This document shows, piece by piece, positions 8,840 to 18,987 of a DNA stretch of 64,000 bases (positions are counted from its first letter, which is position 1; each line of letters opens with the position of its first letter). Under the pieces are notes generated by a model that saw only the letters and a list, made by a program, of their open reading frames with translations, was not told the origin of the DNA and made no database searches. Origin of the DNA: Micromonospora sp. WMMD980 (lineage in GTDB: Bacteria; Actinomycetota; Actinomycetes; Mycobacteriales; Micromonosporaceae); the NCBI RefSeq assembly GCF_029626035.1, contig NZ_JARUBE010000003.1, positions 2,976,001-3,040,000 of the forward strand, read 5' to 3'. The position numbers were made by a program, and so were the translations under genes.

Positions 8840-9754
8840 TCAGGCAGGCGGTGCAAGGTCCGCGAGGACGCCGCGCATCTCCGCGCCGACCCGGCGCAGC
8901 GACCAACCGGCCAGCTCGGGCAGGGGATGCCGCGCCCGCAACCGCCGCACCGCCGCCAGGCCGACCAGATAGCCACAGCGCCGGGGCAGGTCACCCCGCA
9001 ACGGCGAGGCCCGCATCAGGAAATACGCCGCGTGGTGGTCCGGGTCGGTGGCGTCCAGGTCGGCCCGGACCCGGCCCACGATCTCCGACCACCGGCGGCG
9101 ACACTCGTCCAGCCAGGCCCGGTGGTCGGGCCGGCCGAACCAGAGGTACGCCTCGACCGGCCGGCCGGGATCCAGCTCGGCGGTGACCTGGGTGGCCAGC
9201 CCCTCGGCGAAGAGCTGGTTCGCCACCCCGTGCGACGGCCAGTCGCGGATGCCGGCCCGCCGGTCGTGCACCACGTGCGCGGCCTCGTGCCGCACCAGCA
9301 GCGCGTCGTCGTCGGGCTCGCGCCCCTCCACGGCGAGGAAGAGCGCGTAGCGACCGCCGAGGTCGTCGGCCCAGCCGTTGGCCTGGCGCAGCCCGACGAG
9401 CACCACGCACTCGACCGGCCCGCCCTCGCCGGACCAGCCCAGCGCGCCGGCCGCATCCGCGACGCCGGTGGGCAGCAGCTCGCGTACCGCCTCGGCGCGG
9501 GCGGCCAGGTCGGCGACCCGGTCGCGGAGGCCGGCCACGGCGGCGGTCACCGCCTCCGGGTCGGACCAGTCGCCGCCGCGGTCCAGCACACCGAACACGC
9601 CCGGGTGCCGGGCCAGGTAGCGGGACCGCCAGGCGTGCGGCCAGCGTTCCGCGTCGACGGACCGGCACTCGCCGAGGGCGGCCAGCGCGTCCGGCACGAG
9701 GTCGCGCACGCGCAACAGGTCCGTCGGGGGCATGCCCCGATGCTGCCCGATCAC
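8840..9754 (-). CDS. HExxH-containing protein, putative metallopeptidase
   Basis: This 304-residue protein has a zinc-binding HEAAH motif (LLVRHEAAHVVHD, near residue 157), followed about 30 residues later by FAEGLATQ, which fits a gluzincin-like third ligand. There is no signal peptide. It begins at GTG 9754, 16 nt after the dnaE stop; ATG 9733 (MPPTDLLRV) is an alternative. It resembles the loosely defined DUF2268-type predicted zinc proteases, but that is inference. It is probably co-transcribed with dnaE. Confidence 0.7.
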   Translation of the reverse strand: MIGQHRGMPPTDLLRVRDLVPDALAALGECRSVDAERWPHAWRSRYLARHPGVFGVLDRGGDWSDPEAVTAAVAGLRDRVADLAARAEAVRELLPTGVADAAGALGWSGEGGPVECVVLVGLRQANGWADDLGGRYALFLAVEGREPDDDALLVRHEAAHVVHDRRAGIRDWPSHGVANQLFAEGLATQVTAELDPGRPVEAYLWFGRPDHRAWLDECRRRWSEIVGRVRADLDATDPDHHAAYFLMRASPLRGDLPRRCGYLVGLAAVRRLRARHPLPELAGWSLRRVGAEMRGVLADLAPPA

Positions 9755-9770
9755 CGACCGGCCCGCACGG

Positions 9771-12700
9771 TCAGCTCACGTTGGTCGGGCCCAGGACGCT
9801 CTTCAGGTCGCCCATGAGGGCGGTGGTCGCGGCGACCCGGAACGGGCCGAGGCGCAGCGTGGTGACCTTGCCGCCGTTGAGCAGCTTGACGTGCACCTCG
9901 GTGTCGCCGGGGTGCAGCACCAGCGTCTCCTTCAGCCGCTCGACCAGCGGCGGGGTGCAGCGGTGCACCGGGATGGTGAGCGTGACCGGCTTGTTCGCCG
10001 GATTGCTGGTGACGTCCGGCATGGACATGTCCATCGCCATGATCCGGGGGGTGTCGTCGCGGCGGTCCACCCGGCCCTTGACCACCACGATCGCGTCCTC
10101 GGCGATGTACTGCCCGATCACCTCGTAGGTGTTCGGGAAGAACAGCGTCTCGACGCCGCCGGCGAGGTCCTCCAGGGTGGCCGAGGCCCAGGCCCGGCCC
10201 TGCTTGGTGACCCGGCGCTGCACGCCGGAGAGGATGCCGGCGAGGGTGACCACCGCGCCGTCGGGCACGGTGCCCTCCTCGGACAGCGCGGCGATGGTGG
10301 TGTCGGCCGCCGCGCCGAGCACGTGTTCCAGGCCGAACAGCGGGTGGTCGGAGACGTAGAGGCCGAGCATCTCGCGCTCGAACGCCAGCTTGTCGCGCTT
10401 GTCCCACTCCCCGTCGCCGATGACCGGCATGACGGTGGTGCTGCCGCCGGCGTCGGCGTCGCCGAACCCGGCGCCGAAGAGGTCGTACTGGCCGACCGCC
10501 TCCTTGCGCTTGACGTCGGCGTACGCGTCGATGGCGTCGGCGTGCACGGCCAGCAGGCCCTTGCGCGAGTGCTTCAGCGAGTCGAACGCGCCGGCCTTGA
10601 TCAGCGATTCGATGGTCTTCTTGTTGCAGGCCACCGCGTCCACCTTGGACAGGAAGTCGTAGAAGTCGGCGTACTCGCCCTTCTCCTCACGGCAGCGCAT
10701 GATCGAGGCGACCACGTTCGCGCCGACGTTGCGCACCGCGCCGAGACCGAAACGGATCTCCTTACCGACCGGGGTGAACGGGCCGGCGGAGGTGTTCACG
10801 TCCGGCGGGAGGACCTGGATCCGCATCCGGCGGCACTCGGACAGGTAGAGCGCCATCTTGTCCTTGTCGTCGCCGACGGAGGTGAGCAGCGCCGCCATGT
10901 ACTCGGCCGGGTAGTGCGCCTTCAGGTAGGCGGTCCAGTACGACACCAGGCCGTACGCGGCGGAGTGCGCCTTGTTGAACGCGTAGCCGGCGAACGGCAC
11001 CAGCACGTCCCACACCGCCTGGATGGCGTCGTCGGGGTAGCCGTTCGCGCGGCAGCCGTCCCGGAACGGGACGAACTCCTTGTCCAGGATCTCCTTCTTC
11101 TTCTTGCCCATCGCCCGACGCAGCAGGTCGGCCTGGCCGAGCGTGTAGCCGGCGAGGATCTGCGCGGCGCGCTGCACCTGCTCCTGGTAGACGATCAGGC
11201 CGTGGGTGGGGGCGAGGATCTCGCGCAGCGGCTCCTCCAGCGCCGGGTGGATCGGGGTGATCTCCTGGAGGCCGTTCTTGCGCAGCGCGTAGTTGGTGTG
11301 CGAGTCGACGCCCATCGGGCCGGGCCGGTAGAGCGCCAGCACGGCCGAGATGTCCTCGAAGTTGTCCGGCTTCATCATCCGCAGCAGCGAGCGCATCGGC
11401 CCGCCGTCGAGCTGGAACACACCGAGCGTGTCGCCCCGGGCGAGCAGTTCGTACGCGGCCTTGTCGTCCAGCGGCAGGCCGAGCAGGTCCAGCTCCTTGC
11501 CGTGGTTGAGCCCGATGTTCTTCACCGCGTCGTCGATGATGGTCAGGTTGCGCAGGCCGAGGAAGTCCATCTTCAGCAGCCCGAGCGACTCGCACGTCGG
11601 GTAGTCGAACTGCGTGATGATCACGCCGTCGGCGTCGCGGCGCATCAGCGGGATGTGCTCGATGATCGGCTCGGCGGACATGATGACGCCGGCCGCGTGC
11701 ACGCCGGTCTGCCGGATCAGCCCCTCGATGCCCTTCGCGGTCTCGATGACCTTCTTGACGTCCGGGTCGGAGTCGTAGAGGCCGCGGATCTCGCCGGCCT
11801 CGGCGTAGCGCGGGTGCTTCGGGTCGAAGATGCCGGACAGCGGGATGTCCTTGCCCATCACCGCCGGCGGCATGGCCTTGGTGATCCGGTCGCCGACCGC
11901 GTACGGGAAACCCAGCACCCGGGCCGAGTCCTTGATCGCGGCCTTCGCCTTGATCGTGCCGAACGTGGCGATCTGCGCGACCTTGTCCTCACCCCACTTG
12001 TCGGTCACGTACTTGATGACCTCGCCGCGCCGACGCTCGTCGAAGTCGATGTCGACATCCGGCATCGAGACCCGCTCGGGGTTGAGGAACCGCTCGAAGA
12101 TCAGGCCGTGCGGGATCGGGTCCAGGTCGGTGATGCCCAACGCGTACGCGACGAGCGAGCCGGCGGCCGAGCCGCGACCGGGGCCGACCGCGATGCCCTG
12201 GCTCTTCGCCCACTGGATGAAGTCGGCGACCACGAGGAAGTAGGACGGGAAGCCCATCTGGATGATGACGCCCAGCTCGTACTCCGCCTGGACGACGTGG
12301 CCCTCCGGGATGCCGCCGGGGAAGCGGCGCTTGAGCCCGGCGAACGTCTCCTTGCGGAACCAGGACTCCTCGGTCTCGCCCTCGGGGATCGGGAACCGCG
12401 GCATCAGGTTGTGGAAGGTGAACATCCCGGTCGGGTCGACCTTCTCGGCCACCAGCAGGGTGTTGCGGCAACCCTGCTGCCACAGCTCGGAGGAGTCGAC
12501 CGCGCGCATCTGGTCGGCGGACTTGACGAAGTAGCCGCCGCCCTCGAAGCGGAACCGGTTCGGGTCGGCGACGTTGCTGCCGGTCTGCACGCAGAGCAGC
12601 ACGTCGTGCGCCTCGGCCTGCGCCTCGTGGGTGTAGTGCGAGTCGTTGGTGACCACCGGCGGGATGTCGAGCTTGCGGGCGATCTCGGTGAGCCCGTCGC

Positions 12701-13304
12701 GGACCCGGCGCTCGATGTCGAGGCCGTGGTCCATGATCTCCAGGAAGTAGTTGTCCTTGCCGAAGATGTCCTGGTAGGCGGCGGCGACCTTGAGCGCCTC
12801 GTCGAACTGCCCGAGCCGCAGCCGGGTCTGCACCGCGCCGGAGGGGCAGCCGGTGGTGGCCATGATGCCCTCGGCGTGCTCGGCGATCAGCTCCATGTCC
12901 ATCCGGGGCCACTTGACGTAGTGGCCCTCCATCGAGGCGCGGGAGTTGAGCCGGAACATGTTGTGCAGGCCGGTGCGGTTCGCCGCCCACATGGTCATGT
13001 GGGTGATGGCGCCGTTGCCGGAGACGTCGTCGCTCTTCTGCTCGGGGCGCCCCCACTTGACCCGGGCCTTGTGGAAGCGCGACTCCGGCGCCACGTACGC
13101 CTCGACGCCGAGGAGGGGCTTGATCCCGGCGGCCATGGCCTGCTTGTAGAAGTCGTTCGCGCCGTGCATGTTGCCGTGGTCGGTGATCGCCACCGCCGGC
13201 ATGCCGAGGCGCGCCGCCTCGGCGAAGAGGTCCTTGAGCCGGGCCGCACCGTCGAGCATCGAGTACTCGGTGTGTACGTGCAGATGCGCGAACGAATCGC
13301 CCAT
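9771..13304 (-). CDS. dnaE: DNA polymerase III subunit alpha
   Basis: This is the replicative polymerase catalytic subunit, 1177 residues, a normal DnaE1 length. The N-terminal PHP domain begins with [15 protein letters not shown]. Polymerase active-site aspartates are in PDVDIDFDE. The [10 protein letters not shown] and [11 protein letters not shown] motifs follow, with a C-terminal OB-fold region. The ATG at 13304 is the only start compatible with the PHP domain. A TAGGGT -10-like element lies about 55 nt upstream (13358-13363, minus). A long antisense ORF on the plus strand is a GC-bias shadow. Confidence 0.98.
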   Translation of the reverse strand: MGDSFAHLHVHTEYSMLDGAARLKDLFAEAARLGMPAVAITDHGNMHGANDFYKQAMAAGIKPLLGVEAYVAPESRFHKARVKWGRPEQKSDDVSGNGAITHMTMWAANRTGLHNMFRLNSRASMEGHYVKWPRMDMELIAEHAEGIMATTGCPSGAVQTRLRLGQFDEALKVAAAYQDIFGKDNYFLEIMDHGLDIERRVRDGLTEIARKLDIPPVVTNDSHYTHEAQAEAHDVLLCVQTGSNVADPNRFRFEGGGYFVKSADQMRAVDSSELWQQGCRNTLLVAEKVDPTGMFTFHNLMPRFPIPEGETEESWFRKETFAGLKRRFPGGIPEGHVVQAEYELGVIIQMGFPSYFLVVADFIQWAKSQGIAVGPGRGSAAGSLVAYALGITDLDPIPHGLIFERFLNPERVSMPDVDIDFDERRRGEVIKYVTDKWGEDKVAQIATFGTIKAKAAIKDSARVLGFPYAVGDRITKAMPPAVMGKDIPLSGIFDPKHPRYAEAGEIRGLYDSDPDVKKVIETAKGIEGLIRQTGVHAAGVIMSAEPIIEHIPLMRRDADGVIITQFDYPTCESLGLLKMDFLGLRNLTIIDDAVKNIGLNHGKELDLLGLPLDDKAAYELLARGDTLGVFQLDGGPMRSLLRMMKPDNFEDISAVLALYRPGPMGVDSHTNYALRKNGLQEITPIHPALEEPLREILAPTHGLIVYQEQVQRAAQILAGYTLGQADLLRRAMGKKKKEILDKEFVPFRDGCRANGYPDDAIQAVWDVLVPFAGYAFNKAHSAAYGLVSYWTAYLKAHYPAEYMAALLTSVGDDKDKMALYLSECRRMRIQVLPPDVNTSAGPFTPVGKEIRFGLGAVRNVGANVVASIMRCREEKGEYADFYDFLSKVDAVACNKKTIESLIKAGAFDSLKHSRKGLLAVHADAIDAYADVKRKEAVGQYDLFGAGFGDADAGGSTTVMPVIGDGEWDKRDKLAFEREMLGLYVSDHPLFGLEHVLGAAADTTIAALSEEGTVPDGAVVTLAGILSGVQRRVTKQGRAWASATLEDLAGGVETLFFPNTYEVIGQYIAEDAIVVVKGRVDRRDDTPRIMAMDMSMPDVTSNPANKPVTLTIPVHRCTPPLVERLKETLVLHPGDTEVHVKLLNGGKVTTLRLGPFRVAATTALMGDLKSVLGPTNVS

Positions 13305-13452
13305 GCGTGGCGCCCCCCGGGTTGTGGATCGAGCTGCGTCGGAGTCGACCGACCCACCCTACCGAGGTGATCTCGCCGCCTCCACCGTCCGCGCCGGAGG
13401 TGGTCCGCGTCTCTCCCACGGCCTGGTGCGTGACGCACGATGCTGTATGGGC

Positions 13453-13481
13453 TTGCAATGGTGTGTGGCACACACTATCGT
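13453..13481 (+). promoter_or_regulatory. PadR promoter with palindrome filling the -35/-10 spacer
   Basis: A -35-like TTGCAA (13453-13458) and -10-like TATCGT (13476-13481) are separated by exactly 17 bp. A perfect palindrome GTGTGTG-G-CACACAC occupies 13461-13475. A second palindrome GTGCGT-G-ACGCAC lies at 13426-13438. The start codon is 7 nt past the -10, implying a leaderless, autorepressed transcript. Confidence 0.65.
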
Positions 13482-13488
13482 GTGACGC

Positions 13489-13830
13489 ATGGTCAGCGAC
13501 GAGGTTCTCCGGACCCACCTCCAGGAGCTGCGACGCGGCACGATCGTCGTCGCCGGCCTGGTGGCGCTCCGCCGTCCCGACTACGGCTACGCCCTGCTGC
13601 AACGGTTGGCCGCGCACGGCTTCGCGGTCGACGCCAACACGCTCTACCCGCTGCTGCGTCGCCTCGAGGACCAGGGGCTGCTGACCAGCGAGTGGAACAC
13701 CGACGAGAGCCGGCCGCGCAAGTTCTACCGCACCAGCGACGACGGCGAGGCGGTCCTGACCCGCCTGCTGGACGACCTGTCCGCGGTGCAGGCGTCCATG
13801 ACCCAGCTGATCGAAGGAGCGGGACGATGA
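13489..13830 (+). CDS. PadR family transcriptional regulator
   Basis: This 113-residue winged-helix regulator has DYGYALLQRLAAHGF and NTLYPLLRRLEDQGLL, which are classic PadR signatures. Its stop overlaps the start of the following membrane-protein gene (ATGA), so the two form an operon, as is usual for PadR plus DUF1700/permease-prefix proteins. It probably represses its own promoter through the palindrome between -35 and -10. Confidence 0.93.
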   Translation: MVSDEVLRTHLQELRRGTIVVAGLVALRRPDYGYALLQRLAAHGFAVDANTLYPLLRRLEDQGLLTSEWNTDESRPRKFYRTSDDGEAVLTRLLDDLSAVQASMTQLIEGAGR

Positions 13831-14771
13831 GTTCCCTGACCGACCGTTACGTGGCGGCCACCCTGCGGACCGTGCCGGCACCCCGCCGGGCCGAGCTGTC
13901 CGAGGAACTGCGCGCCTCGATCGCCGACATGATCGACGACCGGACCGCCGGCGGGCAGGACCACGCCGCCGCCGAGCGCGAGGTGCTCACCGAGATGGGT
14001 CGCCCCGAGGCGCTCGCCGCCCGCTACAGCGACCGCACGCTCCAGCTCATCGGCCCGCGCTACTACCTGATCTGGTGGCGGGTGCTGCGGATGCTGCTGA
14101 CCTGGATCCCGGCGCTCGCCGGCACGGCCACCGGTCTCGTCAAGGCCACCGTCGGGGGCGAGCCCGGCGGGGCCATCGGCGCGGCGATCTCGGTCGCCAT
14201 CCAGACCGCCGTGCAGATCGCGTTCTGGGTCACGCTGAGCTTCGCCGTCCTGGAACGCGCCCAGGCCCCGCTGGGCCTGCCCGACTGGACCGTCGACCAA
14301 CTCCCCGAGGAGACCGGCGACCGGCAGATCAGCCAGCCGGACTGCTTCGCCTCCATCGCCTTCCTCCTCGGCACGATCGCGGTCATCGTCGGGCAGCACT
14401 TCCAGCGCTGGAGCACCGACGACGGCTCCCGGCTGCCGGTGCTCGACCCGGCACTGTGGAGCTTCTGGCTCCCGGCCCTGATCGCGGTGCTGGTCGCCAC
14501 CGTCGGCCTGGAGGTGGCGAAGTACCGGGCCCGGCGCTGGACCTGGCCGCTGGTCGCGGTCAACGCGCTGCTCAACCTGGCGTTCGCCGCGCCGGTGGTC
14601 TGGCTGCTGCTCACCGACCGGCTGCTCAACCCCGAACTGGTCGACCGGTTCGCCTGGCTGCGCGACGGCGGCGCGGACGACGTCACCCGCATCGCCGCGG
14701 TGGTGACCCTGGTGGTCGCGGTCTGGGACGTGGTCGACAGCGTGGTCAAGGCGCGGCGCGCGGCCCGATGA
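13827..14771 (+). CDS. Integral membrane protein with permease-prefix-like N-terminus
   Basis: This 314-residue protein starts with a soluble helical segment of about 80 residues (YVAATLRTVPAPRRAELSEELRASI ... ALAARY), typical of the region often found beside PadR regulators. About five hydrophobic segments follow. It overlaps padR by 4 nt. The function is unknown. It is followed by a strong hairpin at 14777-14816, so the two-gene operon ends here. Confidence 0.85.
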   Translation: MSSLTDRYVAATLRTVPAPRRAELSEELRASIADMIDDRTAGGQDHAAAEREVLTEMGRPEALAARYSDRTLQLIGPRYYLIWWRVLRMLLTWIPALAGTATGLVKATVGGEPGGAIGAAISVAIQTAVQIAFWVTLSFAVLERAQAPLGLPDWTVDQLPEETGDRQISQPDCFASIAFLLGTIAVIVGQHFQRWSTDDGSRLPVLDPALWSFWLPALIAVLVATVGLEVAKYRARRWTWPLVAVNALLNLAFAAPVVWLLLTDRLLNPELVDRFAWLRDGGADDVTRIAAVVTLVVAVWDVVDSVVKARRAAR

Positions 14772-14776
14772 GACCC

Positions 14777-14816
14777 GGTCCCGGTCCGGCGCACACGGGG
14801 GTGCCGGACCGGGACC
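14777..14816. terminator. Terminator after the padR operon
   Basis: GGTCCCGGTCCGGC (14777-14790) and its exact complement (14803-14816) flank a 12-nt loop, immediately after the membrane-protein stop. Confidence 0.65.
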
Positions 14817-14923
14817 CGACGGGTACGGCGGGTGGCGGCGTTCAGGCCGCCGCCCGCCGCACCAGGCCCACCCGTACCGGCCTTCCCGGCCGGCCGGGGC
14901 GGCCCGGATGGCATGGTCGTACG

Positions 14924-16205
14924 GTGAGCACCACACCCACGACCGACTGGCGACGGCCCGGGCCCACGGCCGAGCAGCGCGGCACCGACCTCTGGATCGG
15001 CCTCGGCCTCACCGTGCTGGCCCTGTTCGAGCTGACGCTGGCCCGCAGCACCGGCGCCTTCCTGCTGGGGCCGCCGCCGAGCCTGGCCGAGCAGCTCTGG
15101 TGGACCGTCGCGGCCACCGCGCCGTTGGCGGTGCGACGGCGGTGGCCCGCCGCGGTCGCGGTGCTGATCTCGATCGCCTTCATCGCCGGGCAGGCCCGGG
15201 CGATCCCGGTGTCCGGGCTGCCGTCGGCGGCCCTGTTCGCCGCGCTCTACACCCTCGGCGCCTGGGGCACCGACCGGCGGCTGGCCGGACGCGTCCGGAT
15301 CGGCATCATCGCCGCGATGTTCGGCTGGCTGGCGCTCGCGCTGGCGCTGCAGATGGAGCAGTTCTCCGCGGACGCCTTCACCGGGGCGGCCGGGCCGGTG
15401 CCGCCGGTGCTCGCCGCCGTGATCAACGGGGTGCTCTGGAACGTGCTGTTCTTCGCCTTCGCCTACTATTTCGGGCAGACCGCGTGGGTGGCCGCGCAGG
15501 GCCAGCACGAGCTGCGGGAACAGGCCGAGCAGCTGCGCCGGTCGCAGCACGAGGCGCGCGAGCGGGCGGTGATGGGCGAACGGGTCCGGATCGCCCGCGA
15601 ACTGCACGACGTGGTCGCCCACCACGTCTCGGTGATGGGCGTGCAGGCCGCCGCCTGCCGGCGGGTGTTCGACCGCGACCCGGACAAGGCCCGGACCGCG
15701 CTGAGCGCCATCGAGGAAAACCGCCCGCACCTCGGTGGACGAGCTGCGCCGGATGCTCGGCGTGCTGCGCGACCCGAGCGTCGGCGCGGACCCCGCGCAG
15801 GTGGACGCCGCCGGCATCGACCAGCTCGGCACGCTCGTCGACCGGGCCCGCGAGACCGGGCTGCGGGTCGAGCTGGGGGTGTACGGCGACCCGGCGCCGC
15901 TGCCGCGCTCGGTGTCGCAGGCGGCGTACCGGATCGTGCAGGAGGCGGTGACCAACGTGGTGAAACACGCGTCCGCCACGTCGCTGGACGTGCGGATCCG
16001 CTACCTCGCCCGGGAACTGGAGGTGGACGTGAGCGACGACGGGCGCGGGGGCATCCCGGGCGGCGACGGCCTCGGCCTGATCGGCATGCGGGAGCGGGCC
16101 GCCGTGCACGGCGGCGAGCTGGAGGCCGGGCCGCGTGCCGGCGGCGGCTTCCGGGTCCGGGCCCGCCTCCCGTTGACCGTCGAGACCGCCGGGCGGGCGA
16201 CGTGA
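14924..16205 (+). pseudogene. DesK/NarL-type sensor histidine kinase, frameshifted
   Basis: The N-terminal frame from GTG 14924 encodes about five transmembrane segments. The HisKA_3 dimerisation domain follows, with phospho-acceptor His in RIARELHDVVAHHVSVMG. At about 15721 the frame is lost: removing one C from the run gaaaaccgcccg restores NARTSVDELRRMLGVLRDPS and the rest of the ATPase domain (frame from 15735, ending VSDDGRGGIPGGDGLGLIGMRERA...). The disabled gene would be about 427 residues. It may be a real mutation or a sequencing error. The intact C-terminal frame ends in TGA overlapping the response-regulator GTG. Confidence 0.85.
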
Positions 16206-16888
16206 CCGCGCCGGAGCCGCCGGTGCGGGTGCTGCTCGTCGACGACCAGCACCTGGTTCGCGTCGGCTTCCGGGTCATCCTCGAGGTGGAGGACGACATC
16301 GAGGTGGTCGGCGAGGCCGCCGACGGGGAACGGGCCGTGGCGATGGCGTCCGCGCTGCGGCCGGACGTGGTGCTGATGGACGTGGAGATGCCGGTGCTCG
16401 ACGGGTTGGCGGCCACCCGGCGGATCACCTCCGTCGGCGCCGGCGACGGGCCGGCGGTGCTCATCCTCACCACGTTCGACCGGGACGACTACCTGTTCGC
16501 GGCGTTGCGCGCCGGGGCGAGCGGTTTCCTGCTCAAGAACGGCACCCCGGAGGACCTGCTCGACGCGGTGCGGGTGGTGGCGCGCGGCGAGGGGCTGATC
16601 GCCCCGGCGCTCACCCGGCGGGTGATCTCCACGTTCGCCCGGCCCGGCGCGGCGCCGCCCGACCCCCGGCACGACGCCGCGACCGCGGAGCTGACCCCGC
16701 GCGAGCGGGAGGTGCTGGCGCTCGTCGCCCGAGGGTCCAGCAACGCGGAGATCGCGGCCGGGCTGCACGTCGGCGAGGCGACAGTGAAGACCCACGTCAG
16801 CCGGGTGCTGGCGAAACTCGGCCTGCGGGACCGGGTCCAGGCGGTGATCTTCGCGTACGAGCACGGGGTGGTCCGCCCCGGCGGGTGA
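16202..16888 (+). CDS. NarL/LuxR-type response regulator
   Basis: This 228-residue protein has a receiver domain with the acidic pair in LLVDDQH, phospho-acceptor aspartate in VVLMDVEMP, and conserved T (LILTTFD) and K (FLLKNGTPE). The C-terminal LuxR HTH has LTPREREVLALVARGSSNAEIAAGLHVGEATVKTHV. The GTG start overlaps the kinase stop (GTGA). It is the cognate partner of the upstream kinase and probably controls the NatAB-like exporter that follows. Because of the kinase frameshift this gene lies in the same open frame as the kinase N-terminus and could be miscalled as a fusion. Confidence 0.93.
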   Translation: MTAPEPPVRVLLVDDQHLVRVGFRVILEVEDDIEVVGEAADGERAVAMASALRPDVVLMDVEMPVLDGLAATRRITSVGAGDGPAVLILTTFDRDDYLFAALRAGASGFLLKNGTPEDLLDAVRVVARGEGLIAPALTRRVISTFARPGAAPPDPRHDAATAELTPREREVLALVARGSSNAEIAAGLHVGEATVKTHVSRVLAKLGLRDRVQAVIFAYEHGVVRPGG

Positions 16889-16956
16889 TCGGGTCCCCCG
16901 CGCGACGGACCCGGATGATCAACCCGTGGTCGGACGCCGCCGCACCCGGACGGCCG

Positions 16957-16962
16957 TAGCGT
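16957..16962 (+). promoter_or_regulatory. -10 element (TAGCGT) for the ABC exporter operon
   Basis: TAGCGT lies 7 nt before the ATG at 16970, fitting a leaderless transcript. No clear -35 is seen. Confidence 0.45.
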
Positions 16963-16969
16963 CGCGGGC

Positions 16970-17863
16970 ATGACCAGCGTGCTCCGCCTGGACGGCGTCG
17001 ACCGAAGCTTCGGCGGTCGCCAGGTGCTCAAGGATGTCTCCTTCGACGTGACCGCCGGGCGGCTGACCGGGTTCGTCGGCGGCAACGGCGCCGGCAAGAC
17101 CACCACCATGCGGATCGTCCTCGGCGTGCTCGCCCCGGACGCCGGGCAGGTGACCTGGCGGGGGCACCGGCTCACCCGCGACGGCCGCCGGCGCTTCGGC
17201 TACATGCCCGAGGAACGCGGCCTCTACCCCAAGATGACGACCCGTGAGCAGGTGGTCCACCTCGGCCGCCTGCACGGGCTCGCCCCGGCGGCGGCCCGCC
17301 GCCGAACCGACGCGCTGCTGGAACGCATCGGCCTCGGCGAGCGCGGCGACGACCTGCTGGAGACGCTGTCGCTCGGCAACCAGCAGCGGGCACAGATCGC
17401 CGCCGCGCTGGTGCACGACCCGGAGGTGCTGATCCTGGACGAGCCCTTCTCCGGGCTCGACCCGATGGCCGTCGACACGGTCGTCGCGGTGCTGCGGAAA
17501 CGGGCCGCCGCCGGGGCGCCGGTGCTCTTCTCCAGCCACCAGCTCGACGTGGTGGAACGGCTCTGCGACGACCTGGTGCTCATCGCCGGCGGCACGATCC
17601 GGGCGGCCGGATCCCGCGCGGAGCTGCGCGCCGCGTACACCCTGCCCCGCTTCGAGCTGGTGGTGGACGGCGACGCCGGCTGGCTGCGGGACCAGCCCGG
17701 GGTGGAGCTGGTCGACCTCGACGGTGCGCGCGCCGTGGTCGACCTCGCCCCCACGACGGACGACCAGTCGGTGTTGCGCGCCGCGCTGGCCCGAGGCCCG
17801 GTGCGGGCCTTCGGACCGGTCACCCCGTCCCTCGCCGAGATCTTCCGAGAGGTCAACCAGTGA
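16970..17863 (+). CDS. NatA-like ABC transporter ATP-binding protein
   Basis: This 297-residue ATPase has Walker A GGNGAGKTTT, a signature-like LSLGNQQRAQIAAAL and Walker B VLILDEPFSGLDP. A C-terminal extension of about 80 residues resembles the DUF4162 domain of NatA/drug-efflux ATPases. Its stop overlaps the permease start (GTGA). With the upstream kinase/regulator this forms a typical signal-controlled exporter module. Confidence 0.92.
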   Translation: MTSVLRLDGVDRSFGGRQVLKDVSFDVTAGRLTGFVGGNGAGKTTTMRIVLGVLAPDAGQVTWRGHRLTRDGRRRFGYMPEERGLYPKMTTREQVVHLGRLHGLAPAAARRRTDALLERIGLGERGDDLLETLSLGNQQRAQIAAALVHDPEVLILDEPFSGLDPMAVDTVVAVLRKRAAAGAPVLFSSHQLDVVERLCDDLVLIAGGTIRAAGSRAELRAAYTLPRFELVVDGDAGWLRDQPGVELVDLDGARAVVDLAPTTDDQSVLRAALARGPVRAFGPVTPSLAEIFREVNQ

Positions 17864-18921
17864 ACACCTACCAGGCCACCCGGCTGGTCGCCGCGCGCGA
17901 GATCAAGGTCAAGCTCCGGGACAAGACCTTCCGGTACGGCACGCTGATCTTCCTGCTCATCGCGGTCGCCTCCACGGTGCTCCCGGCGATGTTGCGCGGC
18001 GGACCGTCGACGGTGGCGGTCGCCGTGGCCGACGCCGCCCCGCTGCGCGCGGCCGGGCTGGACGTCCTCCTGGTCGCCGACGACGCGGACGCCGAACGTG
18101 CGGTACGTGACGGCGACGCGGACGCGGCGGTCGTCGCCGGGCCGACCGTGATCGGCGACGACCGGGCCCCGGACGACGTGGTGCGGGCGCTGAGCGAGGC
18201 GCCGGCGGTACGGCTGCTCGACCCGGATGCGGTGGACCCGTTCACCGCCTACCTGGTGCCGTTCGCGTTCGCGTTCGTCTTCTTCTTCATGTCCCAGACG
18301 TTCGGGGTGCAGGTGGCGCAGAGCGTCACCGAGGAGAAACAGACCCGGATCGTGGAGATCCTGGTGGCCGCCGTGCCGGCACGGGCGCTACTCGCCGGCA
18401 AGATCGTCGCCGCCGGCACGTTGGCGCTGGGCCAGGTGGCGCTGATCGCGGCCACCGCGCTCGTCGGGATGCGGCTGACCGGCGGCGGGGAACTGCTCGG
18501 CCTGGTCGCCCCCGCGCTCGGCTGGTTCGTGCCGTTCTTCCTGGCCGGCTTCCTGCTCCTGGCCGCGATGTGGGCGGCCGCCGGCGCGTTGGTCAACCGG
18601 CAGGAGGACATCGCGGCCGTGTCCACGCCGGTGCAGTTGGCGGTGATGGCGCCGTTCTTCGCGGTGGTGTTCCTCAACGACAACGCCACCGCCATGCGGA
18701 TCCTGTCCTACCTGCCGCTCTCCGCGCCGACCGCGATGCCGGCCCGGCTGTTCACCGGTGACGCGGCGGCCTGGGAACCGCTGGTGTCGCTGGCGCTGCT
18801 GCTGCTCACCGCCGCCGCCTTCCTGGCCGCCGGGGCGCGCGTCTACGAGGGTTCGCTGTTGCGCACCAACGGGCGGACGTCGGTGCGCACGGCCTGGCGG
18901 CAGCGGGAGCCGATCGGCTGA
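17860..18921 (+). CDS. NatB-like ABC transporter permease
   Basis: This 353-residue ABC-2 type permease has an N-terminal TM helix (FRYGTLIFLLIAVASTVLP) and an extracytoplasmic domain of about 100 residues (VAVADAAPLRAAGLDVLLVADDAD...). About five further TM helices begin at PFAFAFVFFFMSQTFG, and the motif VTEEKQTRIVEILVAAV is conserved in NatB. It overlaps the ATPase gene by 4 nt. The substrate is unknown; sodium or amphipathic drug export is typical of the family. Confidence 0.9.
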   Translation: MNTYQATRLVAAREIKVKLRDKTFRYGTLIFLLIAVASTVLPAMLRGGPSTVAVAVADAAPLRAAGLDVLLVADDADAERAVRDGDADAAVVAGPTVIGDDRAPDDVVRALSEAPAVRLLDPDAVDPFTAYLVPFAFAFVFFFMSQTFGVQVAQSVTEEKQTRIVEILVAAVPARALLAGKIVAAGTLALGQVALIAATALVGMRLTGGGELLGLVAPALGWFVPFFLAGFLLLAAMWAAAGALVNRQEDIAAVSTPVQLAVMAPFFAVVFLNDNATAMRILSYLPLSAPTAMPARLFTGDAAAWEPLVSLALLLLTAAAFLAAGARVYEGSLLRTNGRTSVRTAWRQREPIG

Positions 18922-18935
18922 GACCCGGACGGCAA

Positions 18936-18969
18936 GCGCCGGGCACCCGTGCTCACGGGTGCCCGGCGC
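18936..18969. terminator. Strong bidirectional terminator between convergent genes
   Basis: GCGCCGGGCACCCGT (18936-18950), a 4-nt loop, and the exact 15-bp complement (18955-18969). It separates the exporter operon from yebC. Confidence 0.8.
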
Positions 18970-18987
18970 CCGGCCCGGCCTGCGCGG

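Noticed and set aside
9732..13370. 1212-codon open frame on the plus strand
   Set aside because: It is antisense to dnaE, has a His/Gln/Asp/Val-rich composition typical of GC-biased shadow frames, and shows no domain.
14075..16888. 937-codon frame apparently fusing kinase and response regulator
   Set aside because: The first part is out of frame with the padR-operon membrane gene and the middle (after 15721) is nonsense produced by a one-base frameshift; only the kinase N-terminus and the regulator are real.
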